Source: Verrucomicrobium sp. BvORR106
Lineage (GTDB): Bacteria > Verrucomicrobiota > Verrucomicrobiia > Verrucomicrobiales > Verrucomicrobiaceae
NCBI RefSeq assembly: GCF_000739655.1
Contig: NZ_BATR01000081.1
Location: forward strand, 41,776-105,775
Direction: 5' to 3'
DNA length: 64,000 bases
Position 1 is the stretch's first letter. Each line of letters begins with the position of its first letter. Shown here piece after piece: positions 50,512 through 58,670 of this stretch. The translations under genes were made by a program, and so were the position numbers. A model generated the notes under the pieces. That model did not search any database. It worked only from the letters and a program-made list of their open reading frames with translations, and was not told the origin of the DNA.

Positions 50512-51651
50512 TCATCGAGCACCACGCCCGAAGACAGCGTCCTGATCACGCATTGCACGGGCGGCTTCTGCGTCTCGCGCCTTCCGCTTCAATTCGTTGA
50601 TGTCATTGCGCATCCTAGTAGCGTCGCGCTGCTCCATCGCCCGAATGGCGCGCATTTCAGCGCCGAGTCGAGCTTGAGCAGCTGCCGCCGATTTGGCTTG
50701 GGCTAGCTCTGCAGCTCTCGCCGCATCATCAGCCGCCTGTTGCGCCGCGATTCTCTGGGAATTCGCCAAGGCTTGATCCCTTGTCTGGGTGAGGGACTGA
50801 ACACGTTGTGCATATTCTGTCACTTTGTCGGTTCGACCGACGCTCGCCCAACGCGCTTGATTCAATTGGGCAGCGTAAATGGCGGCGTCCCAGTAGTAGT
50901 CGCCCCTATCAATTCCTTCCACGATTCTCCAGGCTTTTTCAACACTGAGCATCCCAGGGCCAAAAAAGGCGGATACAGCCGGATCTTTTGATTTCACACC
51001 AGCTCGCCAATACGCAAGGACCTGTGTTCGCGTAACCAGTTCCACCTCTGGTAGTGGTTGTGTTTTAGTTGCTTCTTCTTTAGGAGCGGTTGCGTATGCT
51101 GGCGCAAGCTTTACGAGTGGCTCAACCGGCTTTCCGTAGCGTGCGCGATGTACCCTATCGAGTAACTTAAGCGACCAATCTGGTGATTGAAATATTTCGT
51201 CTTTTTGTTCTTCTGCTGCATCACGGGCATTAGAAAGCGCTTCCACAAAAGAAGGGTCGCTGAGCGCTATTCTATAAAGCTCCTTGGCATGGTTAAGATG
51301 TTTCTCTTCTTGGGCCGTCCATTCAGCTTGATATTGCGCCTCTTCAGGAGTTGGCTGAACCACTGGAGCTGGCGAATCCACTACGTGTTCATAGTGCCGC
51401 CGATGCACTTTCTCTATGAGCTTGAACGGCCAGTCGGGGCTGTTGAGAATCGCGTCCTGTCGTGCATGGGCAGCATCCCGAGCGTCTTGCAATGCCTCTA
51501 GAAATGACGGATCCTCAAAGGCTTTCGCGTACTGCTTTGTACCCTGCTCGATGGATGCAAGTTCTTGTTTGCCCCATTCCTCAGGAGTGAGTTCGGCCCC
51601 AAAGGCGGACAGGGACAGGACAGCGACCAGGGTGCAGAGTAGCGGTTTCAT
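50512..51651 (-). CDS. Secreted repeat protein with two DARD-SPDW modules
   Basis: 379 residues. MKPLLCTLVAVLSLSAFGA is a clear signal peptide. Two copies of a 43-residue module follow at about 45-90 (DPSFLEALQDARDAAHARQD, then SPDWPFKLIEKV) and 127-170 (DPSFVEALSNARDAAEEQKD, then SPDWSLKLLDRV). A third copy lies in the scaffold-like protein at 22658. The C-terminal 100 residues are a coiled coil rich in A, R, E and Q. A phage protein exported to the periplasm that shares a domain with a head protein is odd; it might be a lysis or receptor factor or act in superinfection control. Confidence 0.6.
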   Translation of the reverse strand: MKPLLCTLVAVLSLSAFGAELTPEEWGKQELASIEQGTKQYAKAFEDPSFLEALQDARDAAHARQDAILNSPDWPFKLIEKVHRRHYEHVVDSPAPVVQPTPEEAQYQAEWTAQEEKHLNHAKELYRIALSDPSFVEALSNARDAAEEQKDEIFQSPDWSLKLLDRVHRARYGKPVEPLVKLAPAYATAPKEEATKTQPLPEVELVTRTQVLAYWRAGVKSKDPAVSAFFGPGMLSVEKAWRIVEGIDRGDYYWDAAIYAAQLNQARWASVGRTDKVTEYAQRVQSLTQTRDQALANSQRIAAQQAADDAARAAELAQAKSAAAAQARLGAEMRAIRAMEQRDATRMRNDINELKRKARDAEAARAMRDQDAVFGRGAR

Positions 51652-51808
51652 GGCGTCGGTAAGGGATTTCCTAATGATGCAGGATCAAAGGGAATGGGTC
51701 AACGGAGTTTTGCTGGGTGCACGACCTATTGCGGTCGGCTGGATGAGACGCTTCGCAGCGGACCCACAATTTCGGTTAGGGGAGGCGCTCCGACATGGGA
51801 ACGTGTTC

Positions 51809-51997
51809 TCATCTTGAGTGCTTCGCGAATACAAAGAAGAGCTTTAGAGCTCCAGCCACTAAGGCAAGCCGCACAGGATCTCCAAAGTAGGGAAGCGCGG
51901 CAAGAGTCGTGAAGATGAATGCCAACACGAGGGCAAAGAGTGCTTTGCGATCCCAAGAGGGGCGGTGACGACGGGGGGCAGGGGTCTCAGTGGACAT
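51809..51997 (-). CDS. Two-span small membrane protein, possible holin
   Basis: 62 residues: polar basic start (STETPAPRRHRPSWDRK), membrane helices at about 18-36 and 42-58, basic end (KHSR). The topology is that of class II holins. It lies just downstream of terminase, away from the lysis cassette, so other roles are possible. Confidence 0.5.
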   Translation of the reverse strand: MSTETPAPRRHRPSWDRKALFALVLAFIFTTLAALPYFGDPVRLALVAGALKLFFVFAKHSR

Positions 51998-52104
51998 GCC
52001 TGCTTAACATTGCCATTTTTTGAGAAAGGCAACAACCAAAATGCGTTTTTTTAACGCGGAATTTTGTCTATATCAGCGCTAAATATTATCAAAGATAAGT
52101 CGCT

Positions 52105-53859
52105 TCAGTTCTTAAAGGGTGCCCGCGTCCAATCCCGCCAATCCCGCGGCTTCTTCCGACGACGCTGGGGTGTCTTGTAGAGCGTGGCCGCCCCAATCGA
52201 GTACACCCCCATGGCTCCCTGCATCACGTCATCATCGTGTTGGCCACTCGGTGCGGTCTCGTTTCCGCTGGCGTCGATCATGAACGCCTTCGCTTCCCCA
52301 ATCCAGTGGAGGCACTCCACCTCGATTGCGCGTTCTCGGATGTGAATGGCTAGGCAGTCCACGACAGCACGTTTGGTGTTGCGGTCTTTCAACTTGAAGC
52401 CGTACTGCAGGATTGGCTTGTCCCGGTCCTTCTCGTCAAACACCTCACGCTTGTACAGCGGCACCCCGCGGGCCTTCAGTAGCTCCAGAATGTGGAGCCC
52501 CATGTTGATCTCCAGAACCACGATGCAGCCGCCGTAGTAGGCCGACAAGTTGGCAATGTGCGTGGCCACCAGATCGCCCTCGCCTTGGAAGGGCGGGCGC
52601 ACGCGGGCAACCATCTTGATCTTCCGTTCGTTTCCGAACTGGTCAACGTAGGGAGCGCGCCAGACGGAAATGCTGTGACGGTCGGGATTGTCGCTTTCGG
52701 TCTGGTCAGATCCTGTCGCCGGATCGCATGACACCAGGTACCGGCAGCCTTCCTTGGGCTGCTCCCAAATGATGATGTCCCCTTTGCCTTCGAAATCGGG
52801 GGACCAAGACACCATCTCGCCATCGTCCTGTAGCACCAGACGCCCCGTTTCCGGGGAGGCGCTGCGGGCCCGGGTCTCCAACTCTACCAGCTTGCCCATG
52901 TCGAAGCGAGGGCGGCCAGAGCTGAGCCAGCAGGAAACATCGTCTTCTGGGTAGTACTGGTCGAAGTCCTCTTCAGAGCCGCCGCATTCGCTGTCGATCG
53001 TGGCACGTCGCCAGGCGATCTGCTCCGGCGTCCACCCGTACTTCTCAATACCTGCCACCTCACGATTGCTGAGGCTGGCCATGATCTGTTTTCTCTCCCG
53101 GTCGGTGATGGGGACCTGGTTCTCTTCGAACTCAAACCAGCCGGCGAAGATCTTCACCCAACCATTGCCAGGGTTCGATTCGCCGGCCTTCAGCCGCCGC
53201 ACAAATTCCTCCAGTGTGAGGGCACCCTGCCACTGCTCGTACTGCCATCCGGACGCACCGAATGGGGTGCCCTCTGAGATGACCACCGTGCCAGGGCGCT
53301 TTGGGATGGACGGCAAGACGGCCGCCATGATTCGCTTGTCGTTCTTCGCGCCGGATCGGGACCACTTCGGGGTTTCTGATGCAAGGAACACCTGGCGGGT
53401 GCGGGAAATGCCAGCGTTCCAGTTCTGGGCAGAGTCGATCTCGAAGGTGGTTCCGTTGGTTAGCGAGATCTTGCCCTGCTTGGCCACCATGTCGCTGTCC
53501 CACGGGAACTGGTCCTTGTTCTTGTAGTCGTCCAGACGGGTGAGCATCTTCTCCGAGTTCCTGGCCACATCGGCTATGATGACCGCATCAACCTTGCGAT
53601 TGCGGCCCTCGTGATAGGCGACTTCGAGGGAGAAGGTTGACCCACCGCACTGGCGGATCTTGGTCACCAGCAGGCGCACGGCTACTTCCAAGGCCTTGAG
53701 CGTCATCAGGGCCTCATTGATCCGAATTTGCAGGATGTTTGGCTTTGGCACCCGTTCGACGTTGTCCTTGTCGAAGATGGACAGGTAACTGCCGAAGTGC
53801 ACCACTGGGCTTTCCCGGGCGATGTCCTCGATTTCGTCGTCGGTCAGGTCGTCTACCAC
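52105..53859 (-). CDS. terL: Terminase large subunit
   Basis: 584 residues from a GTG. The ATPase has a divergent Walker A, RQCGGSTF (69-76), and a Walker B-like VFLASETPKW with E162. The nuclease domain shows VSCDPATG (about 375), VLEINMG (about 448) and HDDDVMQG (about 540), giving the three acidic metal ligands. It powers DNA packaging through the portal. The frame is open upstream of the GTG for about 19 codons without a start codon. A degenerate late palindrome precedes it. Small subunit is at 21507 on the other strand. Confidence 0.85.
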   Translation of the reverse strand: MVDDLTDDEIEDIARESPVVHFGSYLSIFDKDNVERVPKPNILQIRINEALMTLKALEVAVRLLVTKIRQCGGSTFSLEVAYHEGRNRKVDAVIIADVARNSEKMLTRLDDYKNKDQFPWDSDMVAKQGKISLTNGTTFEIDSAQNWNAGISRTRQVFLASETPKWSRSGAKNDKRIMAAVLPSIPKRPGTVVISEGTPFGASGWQYEQWQGALTLEEFVRRLKAGESNPGNGWVKIFAGWFEFEENQVPITDRERKQIMASLSNREVAGIEKYGWTPEQIAWRRATIDSECGGSEEDFDQYYPEDDVSCWLSSGRPRFDMGKLVELETRARSASPETGRLVLQDDGEMVSWSPDFEGKGDIIIWEQPKEGCRYLVSCDPATGSDQTESDNPDRHSISVWRAPYVDQFGNERKIKMVARVRPPFQGEGDLVATHIANLSAYYGGCIVVLEINMGLHILELLKARGVPLYKREVFDEKDRDKPILQYGFKLKDRNTKRAVVDCLAIHIRERAIEVECLHWIGEAKAFMIDASGNETAPSGQHDDDVMQGAMGVYSIGAATLYKTPQRRRKKPRDWRDWTRAPFKN

Positions 53860-53866
53860 CCATACA

Positions 53867-53923
53867 GGAGTAGACGCCGGATGCGATTTCGCACCGGTGC
53901 AGGAAGGGAGTTGGCGTCAAGTG
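53867..53923 (-). promoter_or_regulatory. Degenerate late promoter before terminase
   Basis: On the minus strand CACTTGACGCCAACTC (53923-53908) matches the late palindrome at 12 of 16 positions. Exactly 35 nt on lies TACTCC (53872-53867), the same spacing as in the three perfect sites; the GTG is then 7 nt away instead of 6. Confidence 0.5.
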
Positions 53924-53928
53924 GAGGA

Positions 53929-54957
53929 CTAAACCTCTTCTGGAGATGGGGGTATTTTCAGATCAGGCTGGCCTCCAAACCTTTGCACGATTTTTTCCTC
54001 ATATTCGGCTCTCGTCTTGGATGACTCGGCCATTTCCAGCACGCGCCCAAGTTGCATTCTCAAGGCGCGAGTTCCAATTTCTGTCAAAAACTGAAATAGC
54101 TTCTTCTTTCGATCGCCGTCGTTCGCCTTGAGTGCGCGGGTCAATTCAAGGATTTTCCCATTGCTCTGCGCCAAGGGACGGTAGATGTGCCTCTCGGTGA
54201 AATGCTTGAAGTACCACGGCCTCCCGTTTGTCAGAACAGGTAGATCGTACAGCCGATACCATTGGTCATACAATTCCGGCGGGAACTCTTTTTCATACCG
54301 CTTTGCTTCCTCCTGAACGTACATCTTAAACGCTGCAATTACTTCAGCGGCTGTCGGGTTGTATCCCGCCAGTGCGTAGACCAAGCCTTGAATTCCAGCC
54401 TTTGCAGATGCGTTGAGAATTACGTGCGCCTGTATTGCTACATTCTTACTCCTTGGCCCCAGGTCTCCAGCTTGCTCTGCCTGCACGATTACCCTGCACA
54501 GATCAATCAGAAGTGTTGCGTCATATCCGTGAATATCTCCAGGCGTTGCACCTTCGCCACCACCACCAATCCATTGAAACTTAATGGGTTGCGACAATTT
54601 TGAACCAAGTTCACCACCAAGGTGCTTAGTCATGGCTCGCGTGGCTAGAAAGCGAGGCAACTCAGATCCACCCGATGAAAGGCCAAGCGCCCTACCCATT
54701 CCGCGCTGACTGATCACTGGTGTTTTGCTCCGGTCGTTGAGCACGTAGCAGTCAACGTCAAACCCGAACTCTTTTTTGAAGTTCCCTTTATGGGAAGATT
54801 TTGGAAGCCATCTTGCCTTTGCGGCATCGGATGATATTTCCTTTAACCTCTCAGGGCTCAATTTCTCCCTGCGGGCTCGCCCTCCCTTGGATTGAATGGA
54901 TTTAGACTCTCCCGGATTTTCTCCAGGACCATCGCCGGCAGCTTTATGCTTGCTCAT
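53929..54957 (-). CDS. P63C-domain protein
   Basis: 342 residues from the ATG at 54957 (an ATG at 54981 is possible). Residues about 195-300 match the P63C domain: GLVYALAGYNPTAAEVIAAFKMYVQEEAKRYEKEFPPELYDQWYRL, with further YRPLAQSNGKILELTRALK. The N-terminus carries KGGRARREKLSPERLKEISSDAAKARW, a basic motif also seen in such proteins. P63C proteins occur in phages and are thought to be antirepressor- or regulator-like; the role here is unproved. It is the first gene of the leftward late block. Confidence 0.7.
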   Translation of the reverse strand: MSKHKAAGDGPGENPGESKSIQSKGGRARREKLSPERLKEISSDAAKARWLPKSSHKGNFKKEFGFDVDCYVLNDRSKTPVISQRGMGRALGLSSGGSELPRFLATRAMTKHLGGELGSKLSQPIKFQWIGGGGEGATPGDIHGYDATLLIDLCRVIVQAEQAGDLGPRSKNVAIQAHVILNASAKAGIQGLVYALAGYNPTAAEVIAAFKMYVQEEAKRYEKEFPPELYDQWYRLYDLPVLTNGRPWYFKHFTERHIYRPLAQSNGKILELTRALKANDGDRKKKLFQFLTEIGTRALRMQLGRVLEMAESSKTRAEYEEKIVQRFGGQPDLKIPPSPEEV

Positions 54958-55139
54958 TTTTAATGATATGCCTGCTAGCATGCATCGTCAACAGTTTAAG
55001 CAAGCATTGTTCAAGAGGAGCGCGGTTACCCTCACTCCCGCCTTTGACTTGCGCTGGGCCCGGCGTGCCTCAAGCCGTTTGCACTAGCCATTACAAAGAA
55101 AAACTCTTGCATAGTTTGCAACAGCAAATATATGGCGAC

Positions 55140-55355
55140 ATGAAACAAACTGCATTGTTTTTCTCCGTCGGTGCAACCATCGTTCTGGCATCTGTCTTCG
55201 CAATGATGCCCAAAGCGGAGGCGTCGTGTTGCTCTTCTGGTCCCGCGCCTGAAATGGCAGCATGCAACCCGTTTGGGGTTTGCCGAGCTTGCAGCACTTG
55301 CTCTTCGTGCGCCCATTGTTCCCGGCCTGGTAACTCGTGCAGCGTCTGTCGCTAG
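55140..55355 (+). CDS. Secreted cysteine-rich peptide
   Basis: 71 residues. A signal peptide (KQTALFFSVGATIVLASVFA ... AEA) is followed by a mature part with ten cysteines, mostly in C-x2-C spacing (CRACSTCSSCAHC). It is transcribed divergently from the P63C gene across a 182-bp AT-rich gap. It may bind metal or form disulfides in the periplasm. A lysogenic-conversion gene is plausible. Confidence 0.6.
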   Translation: MKQTALFFSVGATIVLASVFAMMPKAEASCCSSGPAPEMAACNPFGVCRACSTCSSCAHCSRPGNSCSVCR

Positions 55356-55412
55356 ATGATGTTCATTTGAATACTGTTTGGCAGGGCGGGATTCGGATGC
55401 TACGGCTCCGGA

Positions 55413-56090
55413 ATGTGCAAACGCTACTGGCTCCAAGGTGAACTGGAAGAGGTGCAAAAGCACATCCCAGACCTTGGCGCTCTTGGCAGGGGTGGGGCGA
55501 GGTACAACATCGCACCCGGCCACGCCGCTCCTGTGATCCGGCGCGCCGCCACAGGTACCACAGAGCTCGCAGACCTCATCTGGGGCCTAGCTCCCACCAC
55601 AGTCACAGATCCGGACGCAGGGCCCATCTCAAGTTTGGAGCATCATGAGGCGGCTGCCCGCATCGGCATCCGGGCCACCTACCTCTACCGGCGTTGCCTT
55701 ATCCCCAGTAACGGCTTCTTCATCTGGCAGCAAGTCACGCCCCGCCGCTCCGTGCCCTGGCTCCTGTCTTACCCGGGAGAGGCGCTCATGATGCTGGCGG
55801 GCCTTTGGGAGCCCTTACCGCAGGCGGGGGATGCCTTTGCCCTCCTCACCACCGCCCCGCCCAACCGCGCGGCCTGGGTCCACTTCCAGTTCCCGGTCAT
55901 CTTGCCTCCGTCAACGTGGGCCGCCTGGCTGGATCATGACACCTCCATCGGCACCTTGGCTGAGATCGCCTACAACGGCCGCCAGCGCCCCAACCGCGAC
56001 CTCCAGCAATGGCGCGTCACCTCCAGCATCGCCTCCCCAGACTTCCAAGATCCCGCCGCTATAGTGCCTCTCCCTCCGCCCGTTCGTTGA
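55413..56090 (+). CDS. SRAP/YedK-like protein with degenerate active site
   Basis: 225 residues with the SRAP fold: the catalytic Cys2 (MCKRY), YNIAPG at 31-36, LIWGLAP, RRCLIPSNGFF and H157 in VHFQFPVIL. But the catalytic glutamate is replaced (GFFIW, I104 in place of E), and the N-A-R-x-E segment is replaced by SSLEHHEAA. Canonical members crosslink Cys2 to abasic sites in ssDNA; this one might bind without full chemistry. A canonical paralogue lies 1.5 kb downstream. Confidence 0.75.
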   Translation: MCKRYWLQGELEEVQKHIPDLGALGRGGARYNIAPGHAAPVIRRAATGTTELADLIWGLAPTTVTDPDAGPISSLEHHEAAARIGIRATYLYRRCLIPSNGFFIWQQVTPRRSVPWLLSYPGEALMMLAGLWEPLPQAGDAFALLTTAPPNRAAWVHFQFPVILPPSTWAAWLDHDTSIGTLAEIAYNGRQRPNRDLQQWRVTSSIASPDFQDPAAIVPLPPPVR

Positions 56091-56189
56091 GTTTTAAAAG
56101 GGTGCCGCCTTACACTTTCATTTTTTTACAGTCAGGTCTCCCCGACAGTAAGCGCGCCCTGCAGGGGGCCCTCGCGATTCAGGGGAGCC

Positions 56190-57134
56190 ATGTCCTCCCG
56201 CGCTTCCACTTTCGAGATTGAGCCCATGCTCTGCAAGCTGGTTGCAGAGCTGCCGGACGGGCCGGAATGGAGCTATGAGGTCAAATGGGATGGCTACCGC
56301 GCCATAGGACAGAAGCGCCCCGACGGCCTTCGCCTGAGTTCTCGCAACGACAAGTCTTTCACCAGAACTTTCCCGTCGGTGGCCCAGGCTCTCGCTGATC
56401 TGAGGTGCAAAAGCGCCACGGTGGACGGGGAGATCGTTGCCATCGGAGTGGACGGGCGACCAGATTTTCAGGTGCTGCAGTCTCACCGTTCCCAGAGCCC
56501 TACGCTGCGGTTTATGCTGTTCGACCTGCTGGAGGTGAACGGGAGAGATCTGACGGAATTCCCGCTCGAAGCCAGGCGGTTGGCCCTGCAAAAGATCCTG
56601 CCACCAGAGAGCAATCTCCTGGGATTCAGTCACGAGCTACATGGCACCGTCGCTTCGCTGATGGCCCAAGCGCGCGCCGCGGGGATCGAAGGCATTGTCG
56701 CCAAATCGCGCGATAGCAGTTACGAGCCGGGCGAGCGCTCCGGAATGTGGATGAAGTGGAAAGCGGAGCGAAAGGACACGTTTTTTATTGGCGGGTATGT
56801 GCCAAACGGCCGGAGTTTCGAGGAGCTTCTTGTAGGGCGTCGCCGCGGCCGGCAGTTGGAATACGTAAGCAGTGTTCGCGCTGGCTTCACCTCGATACAG
56901 AAAGGCAAGATCATGGACGCCATCCGACCGCTGACGTTACCGCATTGCCCCTTTTCAAATCTCCCTGAGACGGGCAAGAGCCGCTGGGGTAGGAGCCTCG
57001 ACGAAGAGAAGATGCGCGAATGCCGCTGGGTCAACCCCAGGGTGAAGGCTGAAATTACCTTCGTGGAATGGACCGACGGCGGAAAGCTCAGGCACTCCAA
57101 GTTTTCAAAACTGATCCAAGGAAGAAGCAAATAG
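56190..57134 (+). CDS. ATP-dependent DNA ligase, LigD-ligase type
   Basis: 314 residues. Motif I E-V-K-W-D-G-Y-R has the nucleotidyl-lysine K32; VDGEIVA is motif III, GIEGIVAKS motif IV and WMKWKAER motif V. The C-terminal OB-fold region follows. This equals the stand-alone ligase domain of LigD used in end joining. No Ku gene or polymerase domain lies in the window. It stands between two SRAP genes, so the three may form a DNA damage-tolerance cassette carried by the phage. Confidence 0.85.
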   Translation: MSSRASTFEIEPMLCKLVAELPDGPEWSYEVKWDGYRAIGQKRPDGLRLSSRNDKSFTRTFPSVAQALADLRCKSATVDGEIVAIGVDGRPDFQVLQSHRSQSPTLRFMLFDLLEVNGRDLTEFPLEARRLALQKILPPESNLLGFSHELHGTVASLMAQARAAGIEGIVAKSRDSSYEPGERSGMWMKWKAERKDTFFIGGYVPNGRSFEELLVGRRRGRQLEYVSSVRAGFTSIQKGKIMDAIRPLTLPHCPFSNLPETGKSRWGRSLDEEKMRECRWVNPRVKAEITFVEWTDGGKLRHSKFSKLIQGRSK

Positions 57135-57162
57135 CAAGAAGACCGATATCCCCCTATGATTT

Positions 57163-57381
57163 ATGAAATTCCAGTACCTAGCCATTCCGATCGACACTTC
57201 AGACTCAATAGACGTTGAGAAGGATCTCAGCAGGTTAAGGGAGCACTTCGACCAAGGATGGGAACTGATTTCCGTTGTTGGCCCCGCGACGCTGAAAACT
57301 GCCCTTCACTCTCATGCTGAAGAGGTGATGGTTTATTACCTTCGCAGGCCAGTTGAAGCAGTCGGTCACGGCGGCATTTAG
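57163..57381 (+). CDS. Small DUF4177-like protein
   Basis: 72 residues; the pattern LSRLREHFDQGWELISVVGPATLKTALHSHAEEVMVYYLRRP resembles DUF4177-type domains (GWEL-V ... YYL+R). Function unknown. The start follows the ligase gene by 28 bp. Confidence 0.5.
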   Translation: MKFQYLAIPIDTSDSIDVEKDLSRLREHFDQGWELISVVGPATLKTALHSHAEEVMVYYLRRPVEAVGHGGI

Positions 57382-57550
57382 CGGGCCTGTGAAGCTTGGC
57401 ATGGGGCTCAGCGCCCCATGCCAAGCAGCACCTGACCTTTGGAGCCGGTCCAGAATGCGTTTGGATGCAGCCTTACCAACTACGATCACGTCTATCGGTC
57501 GCAAAAAATATGCAAATGACGGGCTTGACGCCCGTGGTAGAACCTTAGCC

Positions 57551-58282
57551 ATGTGTGGACGCTTTCGATACCGCGGGATGACCATTGAGTCTGACGAGTT
57601 GAAACACGTCCCTGGGCTGGAGATTCGTAAAGCGTTCCCGCCGCGCTTCAACATCGCACCGACCCAACTATCGCCGATAGTCCGCGCAACCAAAGATGGT
57701 GGGCACGAGGTCGAAGCTCTGCGCTGGGGTCTGCTCCCATTCTGGGCGAAGGACCAGTCATTCGGGGCCAAGACCATCAATGCGCGCGCCGAGACCGTCC
57801 CGGAGAAGCCCGCCTTCCGAAACGCTTTTCGGTTTCGCAGGTGCCTAGTGCTGAGTCACGGTTTCTTCGAGTGGGAGACCACTCCCACCGGGAAGCAACC
57901 CTGGCTCTTCACACTGCCAGGTGAAAGTCTGATGGTCTTCGCGGGCCTATGGGAAAGCTGGACGCCTAAAGACGCCCCTCCCGAGACTCCTCCCACGGAG
58001 ACTTTTAGCATTCTCACCACCACCGCAACTACGCGGGGAGCTTGGATTCACGACCGGTTTCCAGTGGTGCTTGCCCCAGAAGACTGGGTACACTGGATGG
58101 ATGATTCTATCAGTCCTCAGGAACTGGAGCGGCTGGTTCAAAAGGTGCAAACTGGGCACGCGGCCACCGAGATGAACCAGTGGCCGGTTACGCGGAAGAT
58201 GAGCAATGCCCGGTATGAGGCCCCAGATGCCGTTGAACCTCTGTCCACACAGGGGAAGGAAGGAACGGACTTGCTCCTCTAA
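57551..58282 (+). CDS. SRAP (YedK/HMCES-like) abasic-site protein
   Basis: 243 residues from the ATG at 57551, as needed for an N-terminal Met-Cys. All expected residues are present: C2, N77 in INARAE, E107 in GFFEW and H167 in IHDRFPVVL. Such proteins protect abasic sites in ssDNA by a thiazolidine link. In phage it may guard replication intermediates. It is the last sizeable gene before attR. Confidence 0.88.
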   Translation: MCGRFRYRGMTIESDELKHVPGLEIRKAFPPRFNIAPTQLSPIVRATKDGGHEVEALRWGLLPFWAKDQSFGAKTINARAETVPEKPAFRNAFRFRRCLVLSHGFFEWETTPTGKQPWLFTLPGESLMVFAGLWESWTPKDAPPETPPTETFSILTTTATTRGAWIHDRFPVVLAPEDWVHWMDDSISPQELERLVQKVQTGHAATEMNQWPVTRKMSNARYEAPDAVEPLSTQGKEGTDLLL

Positions 58283-58305
58283 TCCCTCAGGCTCCCTCCG
58301 TGGTA

Positions 58306-58494
58306 TCAGTGAAGGTCGAGGTAGTAAACTGTGATAGTATAGCTCATTCCACCCGTCGCGGAGGTGCTCATCTTTGCGCTCTCGGACTGTAGCATCTGCT
58401 TGACCTCAATGCTCTCTCCAGCATCGGAGAGCCATTCATTCACCAACGTTTCAAGGTTCTGTGTTTGATGACTATTGAAGATCTTGATTTTCAT
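58306..58494 (-). CDS. Small protein near attR, unknown
   Basis: 62 residues. KIKIFNSHQTQNLETLVNEWLSDAGESIEVKQMLQSE...SYTITVYYLDL has a beta-alpha-beta plan like small conserved DUF proteins. It runs toward the SRAP gene. The gap from 58495 to 58613 holds only arm-type repeats. Confidence 0.45.
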   Translation of the reverse strand: MKIKIFNSHQTQNLETLVNEWLSDAGESIEVKQMLQSESAKMSTSATGGMSYTITVYYLDLH

Positions 58495-58560
58495 CGTCTG
58501 AATGTCGGACCGCAGAAAGCCAATGCAAAAGGAAAGTTAGTGAATGGATTCAGTGAAATG

Positions 58561-58577
58561 CCCGCAAATTGACCGCA
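58561..58577. repeat. Candidate integrase arm-type site, right arm
   Basis: CCCGCAAATTGACCGCA matches 1532-1548 at 16 of 17 positions and lies 37 bp inside attR. Confidence 0.5.
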
Positions 58578-58613
58578 GTGAGCATCCTGCCTTACTGAAA
58601 TATAGGAATCGAT

Positions 58614-58670
58614 CAGACTTAGGATCTGGTTTGGAAACAAGTGCAGGTTCGAGTCCTGTCTCTGGTACGG
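58614..58670 (+). other. attR: Attachment site attR (57-bp core)
   Basis: Identical to 1332-1388. Only the 3' part of tRNA-Leu is present, so no functional tRNA is made here. It marks the right end of the prophage. From 58671 to 58819 I see no gene. Confidence 0.95.

Larger units (their letters stand above)
1332..58670. mobile_element. Integrated temperate podovirus-like prophage at tRNA-Leu
   Basis: Two identical 57-bp direct repeats bound this region. The left one is the 3' part of an intact tRNA-Leu, and a tyrosine integrase gene starts about 100 bp inside it. The interior has repressor control, recombination, replication, head, packaging, portal, virion and lysis genes, so a full phage gene set is present. 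The capsid protein resembles the N4gp56 type and no long-tail genes are seen, which points to a podovirus. Unusual points are the separation of the small and large terminase genes by about 30 kb and the convergence of two late blocks at about 30270. I see no broken core gene apart from one possible frameshift near 49700. The excised unit would be about 57,282 bp. Confidence 0.93.

Noticed and set aside
58614..58670. Second tRNA-Leu gene
   Set aside because: Only the anticodon arm onward is present; the 5' acceptor strand and D-arm are missing, so it is the attR copy.
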